Of a DNA stretch of 43,536 nucleotides, positions 1 to 8,896 are shown in pieces (the stretch's first letter is position 1; every line of letters begins with the position of its first letter). This DNA comes from CAZPCZ01 sp964585225 (GTDB taxonomy: Bacteria > Patescibacteriota > Patescibacteriia > JACPHY01): NCBI GenBank assembly GCA_964585225.1, contig CAZPCZ010000003.1:1-43536 (forward strand). Reading direction: 5' to 3'. The notes under the pieces were generated by a model that saw only the letters and a list, made by a program, of their open reading frames with translations, searched no databases and was not told where the DNA came from. The position numbers were made by a program, and so were the translations under genes.

Positions 1-2181
1 GGCAGCGATGCGACCGTTCGCAGGATCCCCGAGGTAGAGAATGTCGCCGTCCGGTGATGTGGCGAGCAGGCTCGCGGTCGTGAGCGGCGGATCAATGTCC
101 TTGCGGAGGTCGGCGTCTCGTCTCCGACCAGCGAAGTACACCGCGAGCCCACCGTCGCCGCTGCTCAAAAAGACCGGACCGGCCACGATAAGTCGTCGCA
201 CGTCAGACGGGGCATCTCCGGAGCGGAGCCACACTGTTCCGCGCGAGAATCCGCCGGTCGTCCGTACGTGTCGGGTGATCTGCCCGTTGGTATGAAGTAG
301 GTAGAGGCGGCCCTGGAAGAGCGCGGCGTCGCGGATGTCCGGCGGCGGTTGTTCAATCGTCATCGCGGTCGCGGTCCCTGCTCGAATGTCGATGCGCGCC
401 GCGTGCGCGTTCGCGTCGATGAGGAGGATCGAGCGATCGTCGAGTGCGAGTGCGCGGAGTGGACGCGATGGCAACTGCGGGGATGCAAATGAGTAGGGCG
501 TGACGGTCCCATTCCGTGGGTCGATCACCGCGACCGCTGATCCATCCGCGGCGACCGTAGCGAGTCGTGTCCCGACCACGCTGAACCCGCCAATGTCGGT
601 GAAGGGGATTCCGCCATCGCCACCCTCCGGGTCAGAGGCCCCGGGCCGGAGGCCACGAGCAACGCGGAGTGGCTCATGGAGCCGCGTGAGGAGCCGGGCG
701 CGGTCGAGGGAAGCCCGGATCTCTCCTTCGAGAACTGCTGCGCGCTCCCGACGCGCTCGCGAGGTGCGCGGGAGTATCGCAAGCTTCTCCTCCGCCTCGC
801 GGAGCGCATCACGCGCCGCTGCCCGATCGCTGAAGAGGAGCCGTGCCTCCGCGACTGATCGGAGCTCCTCAATGATCGCGAGCGTCGTGTTGTACGTCGA
901 GACGTTGAGTTCAGTCGAACGGCGCATCATGAGCGCGCCCGTCGAGATGAGGAAGAGGAGCGCGAAGATCGTGGTGAGCACGAACAGGCGCTGGCTGGTG
1001 TGCGGGAGGCCGGAGTACCAGGAGCGGCTTCGGGTGACGAGCGCGGTGCCACCCGTGAGGAGTTGGCGGGTACGGAGTGCGCGAAGCGCGAAGCGCGAAG
1101 CGCGAAGCTTCAAGCTCGGAGCAACGGCACGTTCATCCCCTCGCTCAGTCGTCGGGCTTGTCGCTTGCAGCTTGTCGCTTGCAGCTGCGCCGTGCAGCCG
1201 GCGAGCGGCGCGGAGCGTTCGGATCGCCGCAATGCTGATGATGCGGAGCCCATCGATCGCGAGAGCGCCGACGCTGCGGATCCCGAGCACGATGGTGCGG
1301 ACGGTGAGTTGCGTCGCGTGTTCGACGAACGGGAGGAATCGATTGCCCGGAGTTCGGCGGGGACGTCGCCGGATGAAGAACGACGTGGTCGATCGAAGCT
1401 GCGCGGCGTACTGCCGAAGGACTGGGCCGAGCCGGGGCGTGAGGAAGTGTTCGGCAGAGGTCGCCGTCTCGAGGAACGCGTCCATGGATCGCTGTGAACG
1501 CGGGCGGGATGATGATGCGGATCCTGAGACGATGAGTCCCTGCGCGGATGGATGCTCGTGGAGTACCGCGCGTGCGATGATCGCGGGTGCCTCGGCGGGC
1601 GCAAGGCGCGCGCACGCCTGGGTGACTGCAGTGCGTGCCGTACGTCCCACGAGTTCCGGAGTGCCGATGATGAAGAGATCGTCCCCATGGATTGCACCAT
1701 CAACCGCGTGCTCGAAGTGGGGGACGCGTACAGCAGCAGCTTCGGGCTCGAGGATGCCCGTCGCCACCGCGCGTTCCCGCGCATGACGGGAGATGAGGAA
1801 CGCACCGATGGCACCGGAACGCGTGAGCGTCACCGCGATCCGATCTCCTCGGGGGTACGCGATGCCAACCCCGATGTTCATGGAGAGTGGCGCGGCACCC
1901 TGATGGCCATCGGGGTCATGCAATCGGTCGCGCAGGTGGTGAATGTACGCCGAGAACCAGGCAGCCGGTTCTCGGGGGAGATCGCCGTCCTCGGCGAGGT
2001 TCTCCAGGATCGTCGCGATATGCCCAAAACGACGCCGACCACCCCGTTGCGAGGCGGTTGGCGTCTCGGCCACGACGGCGAAGAAGCGTGCAGCGCCCGA
2101 TCCGAACGCCCGAATCGGGAGCGCGACGGTGTGGACGGTGCCCCCCGCACCGGTTCCGCCAATCGGGACGACGTCGACCAT
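1..2181 (-). CDS. Membrane protein: degenerate PP2C-like domain, TM segment, propeller-like tail (3' end cut by window)
   Basis: An open frame runs without a stop from an ATG at 2181 to the window edge (727 codons). Residues about 1-220 resemble a PPM/PP2C phosphatase fold (an IAVTLTRSGAIGAFLI-type core, then GDDLFIIGTPEL), but the metal-binding Asp motifs (GDSR, TDG) are not visible, so activity is doubtful. A basic linker holds low-complexity repeats (residues about 330-365). One strong transmembrane helix (LFVLTTIFALLFLISTGALM) lies near residue 395-415. A helical Arg/Glu/Ala-rich stretch and then propeller-like repeats follow (VAVIDPRNGTVTPYSF, ILLIDANAHAARIDI). The inferred topology is a cytosolic pseudo-phosphatase joined to an extracellular propeller. 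The C-terminus is missing. Plus-strand ORFs over this region are Arg/Ser-rich shadows. Confidence 0.72.
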   Translation of the reverse strand, partial: MVDVVPIGGTGAGGTVHTVALPIRAFGSGAARFFAVVAETPTASQRGGRRRFGHIATILENLAEDGDLPREPAAWFSAYIHHLRDRLHDPDGHQGAAPLSMNIGVGIAYPRGDRIAVTLTRSGAIGAFLISRHARERAVATGILEPEAAAVRVPHFEHAVDGAIHGDDLFIIGTPELVGRTARTAVTQACARLAPAEAPAIIARAVLHEHPSAQGLIVSGSASSSRPRSQRSMDAFLETATSAEHFLTPRLGPVLRQYAAQLRSTTSFFIRRRPRRTPGNRFLPFVEHATQLTVRTIVLGIRSVGALAIDGLRIISIAAIRTLRAARRLHGAAASDKLQATSPTTERGDERAVAPSLKLRASRFALRALRTRQLLTGGTALVTRSRSWYSGLPHTSQRLFVLTTIFALLFLISTGALMMRRSTELNVSTYNTTLAIIEELRSVAEARLLFSDRAAARDALREAEEKLAILPRTSRARRERAAVLEGEIRASLDRARLLTRLHEPLRVARGLRPGASDPEGGDGGIPFTDIGGFSVVGTRLATVAADGSAVAVIDPRNGTVTPYSFASPQLPSRPLRALALDDRSILLIDANAHAARIDIRAGTATAMTIEQPPPDIRDAALFQGRLYLLHTNGQITRHVRTTGGFSRGTVWLRSGDAPSDVRRLIVAGPVFLSSGDGGLAVYFAGRRRDADLRKDIDPPLTTASLLATSPDGDILYLGDPANGRIAA

Positions 2182-2254
2182 AGGCGTTGCATGAGGTGCA
2201 CGGTCAGTATACCTTGAGAGTACAAGAGAGGGGATTCGCAATTCGTACTCTGCT

Positions 2255-2878
2255 GTGCTTGAACACCTGTTTGGTTCAAAGACGCGCGTGAAGCTCCTCC
2301 GGCTCTTCCTCGGGAGTCCGGGGTCGGCGTTCTACGTCCGGGAGCTCGCCCGCAAGGCCGGCGCGCAGATCCATGCGATCCGTCGGGAGCTCGAGAACCT
2401 CGAGGGACTTGGGATCATCCGCGGTGGCGAGGCAACGCCATCGGTGCCGCAGGAACTCCGTGCGCGGATGCGCCGGTACTACCGACTCGATGATGAGTTC
2501 TTCCTCGTCTCGGAGCTCCGCGCGCTCGTGCTCCGATCGCAGTTCCTCCTCGAAGAGGAGTTCAAACGCCGGGTGCGACGACTCGGATCCATCCGGTACT
2601 TCGTGCTCCTCGGACTATTCGTCGGACAGGAGAACGCGCCGACCGACGTCCTCGTCGTCGGAAAATTGAATCGGCCGTTGCTCGCGCGGCTCATGCGGCA
2701 ATTCGAGCGGGAGCTCGGTCGCCCCGTGAACTACACGGCGATGTCCGAGCGCGAATTTCGATACCGTTGGGATATCGGGGATCGATTCCTCTACGGCATT
2801 CTCGAGGGGAAGAAAATCACCGTCATTGATGATCTCACCCCCGCGGCAAAAGCGGCGGCCGCCGCGACGATCGTGTGA
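2255..2878 (+). CDS. Winged-helix transcriptional regulator with nucleotidyltransferase-like C-terminal region
   Basis: A 207-aa protein starting at GTG 2255, divergent from the left-edge gene. Residues about 5-75 form a winged helix (KTRVKLLRLFLGSPGSAFYV, RELARKAGAQIHAIRRELENL), with the wing around GLGIIRGG. Residues about 105-195 (a DVLVVGKLNRPLLARLMRQF-type segment, then GKKITVIDD) look like a reduced MNT/nucleotidyltransferase fold with no clear GSxxxxDxD catalytic motif. This architecture is common in Patescibacteria. Its targets cannot be read from sequence; the divergently transcribed membrane gene at 2181 is a candidate. Confidence 0.7.
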   Translation: MLEHLFGSKTRVKLLRLFLGSPGSAFYVRELARKAGAQIHAIRRELENLEGLGIIRGGEATPSVPQELRARMRRYYRLDDEFFLVSELRALVLRSQFLLEEEFKRRVRRLGSIRYFVLLGLFVGQENAPTDVLVVGKLNRPLLARLMRQFERELGRPVNYTAMSEREFRYRWDIGDRFLYGILEGKKITVIDDLTPAAKAAAAATIV

Positions 2879-2900
2879 GGATGAGAATAAAGAATCAAGA

Positions 2901-3362
2901 ATGACGAATAAAGAATCAGCCCGCCCCGACCTCCGACGCTTTGGTCGGAGCAGGCGAAGCGTCGGGGGAACACGGAATAGTGGGACAGCACGACGAGGGC
3001 TCACCTGGCGGATTGATACGACGGGCGAGGAGCGCGGGATGGTCACGGTGGTTGACGCAGACGGCGCGCACGTCGCGCAGCGGTCGTTCTTGCTTGTCGC
3101 ACAGGCTCCCGGAGCGCTCCTCCGCTGCATCACTGCGCTTCGTCGCCCCATACGCGCATCCATACGTGATGCCGCCGCGATCGAGGTCGTTCCGGGTCCC
3201 GGCAGATTCAGTCGCGTGCGGCTCGGCGTCGTCACGGCGAATGCGCTCGCGTGGGCATTCGGCACCCAACTCTCCGTGCGCGGTCACCGCGTGCGGATCG
3301 CGATCCCGGAGTACGGTGCAGAGCCGCATATCGGTGGTGTGGATAACGATCGTACGGAGTAG
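2901..3362 (+). CDS. Short TsaB-like protein (tRNA t6A pathway), N-terminal lobe only
   Basis: The core matches the first lobe of TsaB/YeaZ: WRIDTTGEERGMVTVVDADG resembles the opening strands, and VVPGPGRFSRVRLGVVTANA resembles the conserved GPGSFTGLRIG motif. TsaB scaffolds TsaD in making N6-threonylcarbamoyladenosine on ANN-decoding tRNAs. Bacterial TsaB is usually about 220 residues; this ORF is 153 and ends soon after the motif, so the second lobe is absent or greatly reduced. The start is uncertain: ATG 2901 lies in a repeat-like leader (AAAGAATCAAGAATGACG) and includes about 35 atypical residues; ATG 3039 would remove the first strand. A truncated relic is possible. Confidence 0.5.
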   Translation: MTNKESARPDLRRFGRSRRSVGGTRNSGTARRGLTWRIDTTGEERGMVTVVDADGAHVAQRSFLLVAQAPGALLRCITALRRPIRASIRDAAAIEVVPGPGRFSRVRLGVVTANALAWAFGTQLSVRGHRVRIAIPEYGAEPHIGGVDNDRTE

Positions 3363-3372
3363 GGCGATTCGG

Positions 3373-3381
3373 TGCTATACT
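3373..3381 (+). promoter_or_regulatory. Extended -10 promoter (TGCTATACT)
   Basis: TGC followed by TATACT lies 71 nt before the start of the membrane-channel-like gene at 3453. No good -35 is visible, consistent with an extended -10 promoter. The same nine bases recur at 41464. Confidence 0.5.
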
Positions 3382-3452
3382 GTAGGCAGTATTTGCGAAA
3401 AGGTCGATTCCGCAATCCCCAACTTCCTGCTTGAAATTCACCAACATTTCGC

Positions 3453-4297
3453 ATGCCTACCTACAGCGTTTCCGCGTGGGGCGACGTGCTCCTCGCATCC
3501 CTCCAGGGGCTGTGGACGAGCTTCATCGACTTCGTCCCCCGGTTCCTCGGCGCACTCATCGTCTTCGTCGTCGGTTGGATCATTGCCGCAGCGCTCGGCA
3601 ACGTCGCACGGCGCGTCATTGACTTCCTCCAGATCGATCGGCTCGTGGAGAAGCTGAACATCCACAAGGTGTTCGATCGCGCGGACGTCGACCTCTCGAT
3701 CTCGCGGCTCATCGGCTGGCTCGTGAAGTGGTTCCTCATCATCGCGTTCCTCATCGCCGCTGCGGACATCCTCGGCTGGGATCAGGTCACAAGCTTCCTG
3801 AAGGACGTCGCCCTGTACATCCCGCAGGTGTTCGTCGCCGTCGTGATCCTCGTCGCGGGCATCGTCGCCGCCGACTTCGTCTTCAAGGTGGTCTCGAAGG
3901 CGGTGAAGTCGGCNNNNNNNNNNNNNNNNNNNNNNNNNNNNNNNNNNNNNNNNNNNNNNNNNNNNNNNNNNNNNNNNNNNNNNNNNNNNNNNNNNNNNNN
4001 NNNNNNNNNNNNNGCATCGTCGCCGCCGACTTCGTCTTCAAGGTGGTCTCGAAGGCGGTGAAGTCGGCTGGGCTCGTGAGCTCTGGGTTCGTCTCTGGTG
4101 TCGCGAAGTGGGCGGTCCTCATCTTCAGCGTGCTCGTCGCGCTCGACCAGCTCGACATCGGTCGGACGCTCCTGAACACGCTCGTGCAGGGATTCGTCGC
4201 GACGGTCGCGATCGGTGCGGGCCTCGCCTTCGGTCTCGGTGGCAAGGACCACGCTGGGCGATTCCTCGACCGGATTCGCAAGGACATCTCGGGCTGA
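3453..4297 (+). CDS. MscS-related multi-pass membrane protein (conserved TM-helix family), interrupted by an assembly gap
   Basis: Starts at ATG 3453 (MPTYSVSAWGDVLLASLQGL). Transmembrane segments lie at about residues 25-50, 85-105 and 120-150 before the gap. After it come a further helix and the glycine-rich motif AIGAGLAFGLGGKDHAGRFL, typical of the pore-lining TM-helix repeat in small-conductance mechanosensitive channel relatives. No MscS beta domain follows, so it is the short, TM-only form. The frame is broken only by 100 Ns; the 55 nt on each side of the Ns are identical. Dropping one copy plus the Ns restores a single 229-codon ORF. A role in osmotic or membrane-tension response is inferred from family only. 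Confidence 0.72.
3859..4068. repeat. Identical 55-nt flanks around a 100-N gap (likely scaffold artefact)
   Basis: Bases 3859-3913 and 4014-4068 are identical over 55 nt, both encoding the AGIVAADFVFKVVSKAVKS region. Between them are exactly 100 Ns (3914-4013). The pattern fits two contigs ending in the same k-mer that were joined with a standard gap. The gap near 33.3 kb has the same 55-nt overlap. Confidence 0.9.
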
Positions 4298-4313
4298 ACA
4301 TCATCGAAGAGGA

Positions 4314-4350
4314 ACGAACGGTCCGATGCCCTCGGACCGTTCGTCTGTTT
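4314..4350 (+). terminator. Intrinsic terminator (CGGTCCGA core)
   Basis: A perfect 13-bp stem (ACGAACGGTCCGA with its complement at 4332-4344), 5-nt loop and a CTGTTT tail, just after the channel-like gene. One of five terminators in the window with the same stem core. Confidence 0.85.
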
Positions 4351-4354
4351 GAGG

Positions 4355-4360
4355 TAGAAT
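4355..4360 (+). promoter_or_regulatory. -10 box (TAGAAT) six bases before the start codon
   Basis: TAGAAT is followed by 6 nt and then ATG 4367, directly after the upstream terminator. Transcription would start at or next to the ATG, implying a leaderless mRNA for the glycosyltransferase. No Shine-Dalgarno is visible. Confidence 0.5.
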
Positions 4361-4366
4361 GGTGGC

Positions 4367-5860
4367 ATGCTCCCACCGCGTCGCAGCAAACGATACCGTT
4401 TCTTTGAGATGATTCCCGGCGTCGTGCTCTGGCTGACGTTCATCGTCGGCGTCATTCTCTCATTCGTTCGTCCGCTCTGGGTGGTCGTCTTCATCATCTG
4501 CTTCAGCTTCTACTGGTTGCTCCGCGTCATCTACTTCATCGTGTACCTCGTCGTCTCTTGGGGGCGATTCCGTCACGATGTCACCGTGGACTGGTTCGAG
4601 AAGTTGCGTACAGAATGTCAAGACTGGCGGCGCGTGCGGCACCTCATCTTCCTCCCGACGTACCGAGAACCGATCGAGGTGCTCCGGAGTACGTTCGAGG
4701 GCCTCGTGGCCAGCGCGTACCCAACCGACCGATTCATCGTGGTGCTCGCTGGCGAGGAGCGTGCTGGTCGCGAGGTCTTCCTCGAGCGCGCAGCGGCCAT
4801 CCAACGGGAGTTTGGTGAAAGGATGGACATCCACGTGACGGTCCACCCGGCGGATCTCCCGAACGAGATCCCCGGGAAGGGGTCGAACCTCCACGACGCC
4901 GGCCAGCAGGCGGTCGCGGCGATCGATCGGCTCGGCATCCCGTACGAGGACGTCATCGTCTCGGCGTTCGACGTCGACACTGTGGTCCACCCGCAGTACT
5001 TCGCGTGCCTCACGTGGACCTTCCTCCACCACCCCGATCGCCTCCACACGAGCTACCAGCCCATCGCGCTCTACAATAACAACATGTGGGAGTCGCCGGC
5101 GTTCCTGCGCGTCGCCGCGTTTGGAACGTCGTTCTGGCTCCTCACCGAACTCGCCCGACCCGACAGGTTATTTACATTTTCCTCGCACTCGATGCCGCTC
5201 CCGGCACTCCTGGATGTGGGGTTCTGGGAGAAGGACATCGTGACCGAGGATTCACGCATCTTCCTCCAGTGCTTCATCCGGTACGGTGGCGCGTACACGG
5301 TGACGCCGCTGTTCGTCCCGGTCTCGATGTACACCGCGAAGGCGGAATCGCTCTGGGGCAGCGTCGTGAACCTCTACAAGCAGCAGCGGCGGTGGGCATG
5401 GGGCGTCGAGCACTTTCCGTACATGCTCTGGCACTTCACGGTTGGGGCGGGAAAGCGTATCGTGTGGCGGAAGAAGGTGAAGTACCTCTGGAACCTTGGG
5501 GAGGGGATGTACTCGTGGGCATCCGCGCCGATCATCCTCTTCGTGTTCAGCCGGCTCCCGCTTGCGCAGCTCCGCGGTGTTGCGGCGGACACCGTGCTCG
5601 CGCAGAACGCGCCGTTCGTGCTCCAGTGGTTGCTCGGCATCGCGATGGTGGGGATCTTTGCATCCGCGATGCTCTCGCTCACGCTCATTCCACGGCGGCC
5701 CACCGGCACGCACCCCGCCTCGATACTCATCCTCATCTTCCAGTGGCTCCTCCTCCCGGTCACGCTCATCTGCTTCGGAGCGATCCCGGCGATCGAAGCA
5801 CAGACACGCCTCATGCTCGGGAAGTACTTGGGATTCTATGTCGCCGAGAAGAAGAAATAG
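4367..5860 (+). CDS. Membrane-bound family 2 glycosyltransferase (cellulose-synthase-like)
   Basis: 497 aa. Two N-terminal TM helices (about residues 15-35 and 42-65), then a cytosolic GT-A domain: HLIFLPTYREPIEVLRSTFE (nucleotide-binding strand), AFDVDT (DxD metal/UDP site, about residue 206), IVTEDSR (TED catalytic base) and QQRRWAWG (QxxRW acceptor/product motif). Two or three C-terminal TM helices follow. These are the D,DxD,TED,QxxRW hallmarks of processive GT2 enzymes that polymerise and export polysaccharide. The sugar is unknown. The next gene overlaps its 3' end by 23 nt, so the two are translationally linked. Confidence 0.85.
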   Translation: MLPPRRSKRYRFFEMIPGVVLWLTFIVGVILSFVRPLWVVVFIICFSFYWLLRVIYFIVYLVVSWGRFRHDVTVDWFEKLRTECQDWRRVRHLIFLPTYREPIEVLRSTFEGLVASAYPTDRFIVVLAGEERAGREVFLERAAAIQREFGERMDIHVTVHPADLPNEIPGKGSNLHDAGQQAVAAIDRLGIPYEDVIVSAFDVDTVVHPQYFACLTWTFLHHPDRLHTSYQPIALYNNNMWESPAFLRVAAFGTSFWLLTELARPDRLFTFSSHSMPLPALLDVGFWEKDIVTEDSRIFLQCFIRYGGAYTVTPLFVPVSMYTAKAESLWGSVVNLYKQQRRWAWGVEHFPYMLWHFTVGAGKRIVWRKKVKYLWNLGEGMYSWASAPIILFVFSRLPLAQLRGVAADTVLAQNAPFVLQWLLGIAMVGIFASAMLSLTLIPRRPTGTHPASILILIFQWLLLPVTLICFGAIPAIEAQTRLMLGKYLGFYVAEKKK

Positions 5861-7754
5861 ATGGCCGCTCCTCGTTCTTGGCCTCCTCCTCGCCGCGGTG
5901 CTCGTCGTCGTGGTCCAGAGCACGCCGCACCTCATCGTTGCGATCCGGTCGGCACGTGCGGCTGAGCGCCGCATCACCGCTGCGATGGATCGCTGGCGCT
6001 CGGATGGGTACCGGAGCGCGGCGTCCATCACGGAGGATCTCCAATTCGCGCGGTCGAACCTTACGCGGACACAGGAGTCACTCGACGCGTTGGCGTTCCT
6101 CCGCGCGATCCCCGGCATCCGATCGGTGATTGCCTACGGGGAGGAGTTTGCGGGCGGCGGCGCGCTCTGGCTCGACGGTGCCGCTCAGCTCGCTCGCGTC
6201 GTCGCGTTCAACCTCGCACTCATGGATCGGTACGCAGACCGCGCGCCGATCGATCTCACGAGCAGTGAGCGCGCGGCAATCGTCGGAGCGTTCGGGTCCT
6301 CGCTCGCCGACGCCCGAGTCGCACTCTCGATGCTCGACGCCGGGGACCGTCGACTCGCTGCGGCGGCGTGCCCGAGCGCACTGCGCGCGCTCCGGAGATG
6401 CGCGACGGGCGCTATTGATCGGGCGCGGGCGACGGCGGCGACCGCCCGCGCGTCCGCGCTCGCGGCACTCCATGCTGCCGAGCGCATCGCGACGCTCGTC
6501 GGCGCGTACGATCCGACGACGGTGCTGCTCCTGTTCCTGAACAATACGGAGCTCCGACCGGGTGGCGGGTTCCTCGGAACGTACGGGCTCGCGACGATCC
6601 ACCGAGGCGAGCTCGTTGATTTTCGCACCGATGATGTCTACAACCTCGATCGCCTCGTCGAGGGGTCCCAGCGCGTCGTCCCGCCCGCACCGTTCCGTCG
6701 GCACGGCATCGTGTCATGGTGGTACCTCCGCGATGCGAATTGGTCGCCGGACTTCGCGGCATCGAGTCGCTCCGTCCTCGACCTCTACCGTCGCGAGGGC
6801 GGTGTCGGCAACCCGGTGCTCGTCGTTGGGTTCACGCCGACCCTTGCGTCGGAGCTCCTCCGCATCGTCGGTCCCATCGAGGTTGACGGGATGCGGTTTG
6901 ATGCGGAGAACGTCGCGGACGAACTCGAGTACCAAGTGGAGGTGGGGTACCATGAGCAGGGCATCCCGCGTCCGCAGCGCAAAGCAATCATCGCGCCGTT
7001 GAGTCGGATCGCGATCGATCGTTTGCTCAGCCGCCCGATTCGGGAGTGGGGGCCGGTCGTCGATGCGCTGCGCACTGCCGCGCGAGAGCGACAGCTCCTC
7101 GCGTACAGTCGCGACGGAGCGCTCCAGGAGTTCGCCGAGCGACTCGACATCGCCGGTCGCGTCCGACCCATTGCATCCGGTGACGACGCGATCATGGTCG
7201 TGGACGCGAACCTTGGCGCGCTCAAGACCGATCCGGTTGTCGAACGATCGATTCGCTACGCGATCATCCCCGATGGCGACGGACAGAGAGGGACGATCCG
7301 GCTCCGGTACCGGAATACCGGCACCTTCACGTGGAAGACGACCCGCTACCGAACGTACACGCGCGTGTACCTTCCCGAAGGGACGGAACTCATTCGCGTG
7401 CATGGCGCGATGGAGCGCGATCGGTCAGATGCGCCAGGGCCGGTGGATACCGGCACGGAACTCGGACGCGCAGTCATTGGGGCGTTCGTGAGCATTGAGC
7501 CGGGCGAAGAGCGATCGCTCGTCCTCGAGATTCGGCTTGCCCCAGCCGTTGCGCAGCGTATTCGGAGTGGGTCGTATGCGCTCCATGTCCAGAAACAGCT
7601 CGGGAGCCTTGCAACGCCATTGACGGTGGATCTGGAATTCGGTACACCTGTGAAGGCAGCCGACCCCCCAGAACCCCCCGCGGCATGGGGGAATTCGAGC
7701 TACACATTCGAGACAGACCTGCGGGAGGATCGGACATTCATTGTGAATTTCTAA
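5838..7754 (+). CDS. DUF4012 surface protein
   Basis: 638 aa from ATG 5838, inside the end of the glycosyltransferase gene. The N-terminus is basic (MSPRRRNRW), followed by one TM anchor (PLLVLGLLLAAVLVVVVQS), a long helical extracytoplasmic region, then the DUF4012 core with its signature LLLFLNNTELRPGGGFLGTY at about residue 232. The C-terminal part is beta-rich. DUF4012 proteins are widespread in Patescibacteria and Gram-positives and often sit beside polysaccharide genes; no biochemical function is established. Coupling to the GT2 gene suggests a joint role in surface glycopolymer assembly or attachment (inference). The stop codon lies within an intergenic repeat arm. Confidence 0.85.
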   Translation: MSPRRRNRWPLLVLGLLLAAVLVVVVQSTPHLIVAIRSARAAERRITAAMDRWRSDGYRSAASITEDLQFARSNLTRTQESLDALAFLRAIPGIRSVIAYGEEFAGGGALWLDGAAQLARVVAFNLALMDRYADRAPIDLTSSERAAIVGAFGSSLADARVALSMLDAGDRRLAAAACPSALRALRRCATGAIDRARATAATARASALAALHAAERIATLVGAYDPTTVLLLFLNNTELRPGGGFLGTYGLATIHRGELVDFRTDDVYNLDRLVEGSQRVVPPAPFRRHGIVSWWYLRDANWSPDFAASSRSVLDLYRREGGVGNPVLVVGFTPTLASELLRIVGPIEVDGMRFDAENVADELEYQVEVGYHEQGIPRPQRKAIIAPLSRIAIDRLLSRPIREWGPVVDALRTAARERQLLAYSRDGALQEFAERLDIAGRVRPIASGDDAIMVVDANLGALKTDPVVERSIRYAIIPDGDGQRGTIRLRYRNTGTFTWKTTRYRTYTRVYLPEGTELIRVHGAMERDRSDAPGPVDTGTELGRAVIGAFVSIEPGEERSLVLEIRLAPAVAQRIRSGSYALHVQKQLGSLATPLTVDLEFGTPVKAADPPEPPAAWGNSSYTFETDLREDRTFIVNF

Positions 7755-7867
7755 TTCCTAATTTCTAATCAATGACCAATGTCCAAATCCCATACCCAAA
7801 TCCATTCGATCATTGGAGATTGGTGCTTGGGGTTTGATTAGAAATTAGAAATTCGTCATTAGAAATT
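7746..7867. repeat. Inverted-repeat intergenic element, arms rich in TTTCTAAT
   Basis: Left arm 7746-7772 and right arm 7834-7867 are imperfect inverted copies built of AATTTCTAAT units. The AT-rich middle contains CAATGACCAAT. It is much more AT-rich than the neighbouring genes. A related element lies at 13771-13912. The upstream gene's stop codon falls in the left arm. Confidence 0.8.
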
Positions 7868-7875
7868 TCATTACT

Positions 7876-8883
7876 GTGTTCAACACCAAAGTCGGCATAG
7901 ACCTCGGCACTACGAACGTCCTCGTGTACATCCCGAAGCGGGGGATCGTCATCAACGAACCCTCGGTGGTTGCTATTTCCGTTCTCGACAAGAAGATCCT
8001 CGCAGTCGGGCACGAGGCGAAGGAGATGCTCGGGCGGACACCGGACACGATCATCGCGCAACGCCCGATGAAGGACGGCGTCATCGCGGACTACAAGACG
8101 ACGGAGACGATGATCCGGTACTTCATCAACAAGGGGATCGGCGGCATGCGGTTCATCCGACCGGAGGTTATGGTCGCGGTGCCGGGCGGCATCACGTCGA
8201 CCGAGCGTCGGGCGGTCATCGATGCGACGCTCGCCGCCGGAGCGAAAGCCGCGTACATCATCAAGGAGCCGATTTGCGCCGCGATCGGCGCGGACATCCC
8301 GATCGGGAGCGCCTCCGGGCACATGATTATTGATATCGGGGGTGGGACCGCGGAGATTGCCGTGCTCTCGCTCGGCGGCATCGTCACCTCGAAATCCGTG
8401 CGCATCGGCGGAAACCGGTTCGACGCGGCGATCCGCGAGCACATCCGACGGAAGTATGGGCTCGCGATCGGCGAGCGCACGGCGGAGAGTATTAAGATTC
8501 AGATCGGTTCCGCGCTGTACCTCGAGGATCGCATGACGATGGACGTGCGCGGACGCGACATGGTGACCGGGCTTCCGAAGACGGTCTCGGTGACCTCCGA
8601 CGATGTGACCGAGGCGATCCAGAACGAGCTCCAGGGAATCATTGATGCGGTGAAGGAGGTGTTCCACGAGACCCCGCCAGAGCTCGCGGCGGACATCATT
8701 GAGCGCGGGATGATGATGTCCGGCGGCTCCTCGCTCCTGCGGAACATTGACCAGCTCCTCGCCCGCGCGACCGGCGTCACCTGCCACGTCGCCGACGAGC
8801 CCCTCCTCTGCGTCGCGAAGGGAACCGGGATCGCGCTGGAGAATTTGGACGTGTATAAACGTAGCCTTCTGGCTGCGCGTTGA
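7876..8883 (+). CDS. mreB: Rod-shape determining protein MreB
   Basis: 335 aa, GTG start at 7876 (VFNTKVGIDLGTTNVLVYIP). Actin-fold motifs are in order: phosphate-1 GIDLGTTN (residues 7-14), connect-1 GGITSTERRAV, phosphate-2 IIDIGGGTAEIAVLSLGG and the adenosine motif IERGMMMSGGSSLLRN. Length is typical for MreB (about 335-345). It forms membrane-associated filaments that organise peptidoglycan synthesis. MurC and MurB elsewhere in the window agree with a walled cell. The start lies close to the repeat's right arm, so the leader derives partly from the repeat. Confidence 0.95.
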   Translation: MFNTKVGIDLGTTNVLVYIPKRGIVINEPSVVAISVLDKKILAVGHEAKEMLGRTPDTIIAQRPMKDGVIADYKTTETMIRYFINKGIGGMRFIRPEVMVAVPGGITSTERRAVIDATLAAGAKAAYIIKEPICAAIGADIPIGSASGHMIIDIGGGTAEIAVLSLGGIVTSKSVRIGGNRFDAAIREHIRRKYGLAIGERTAESIKIQIGSALYLEDRMTMDVRGRDMVTGLPKTVSVTSDDVTEAIQNELQGIIDAVKEVFHETPPELAADIIERGMMMSGGSSLLRNIDQLLARATGVTCHVADEPLLCVAKGTGIALENLDVYKRSLLAAR

Positions 8884-8896
8884 CCATCAACTCTTT

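Noticed and set aside
500..1786. 428-aa plus-strand ORF opposite the left-edge gene
   Set aside because: Extremely Arg/Ser/Ala-rich and antisense to a frame with clear TM and propeller sequence; a GC-rich shadow.
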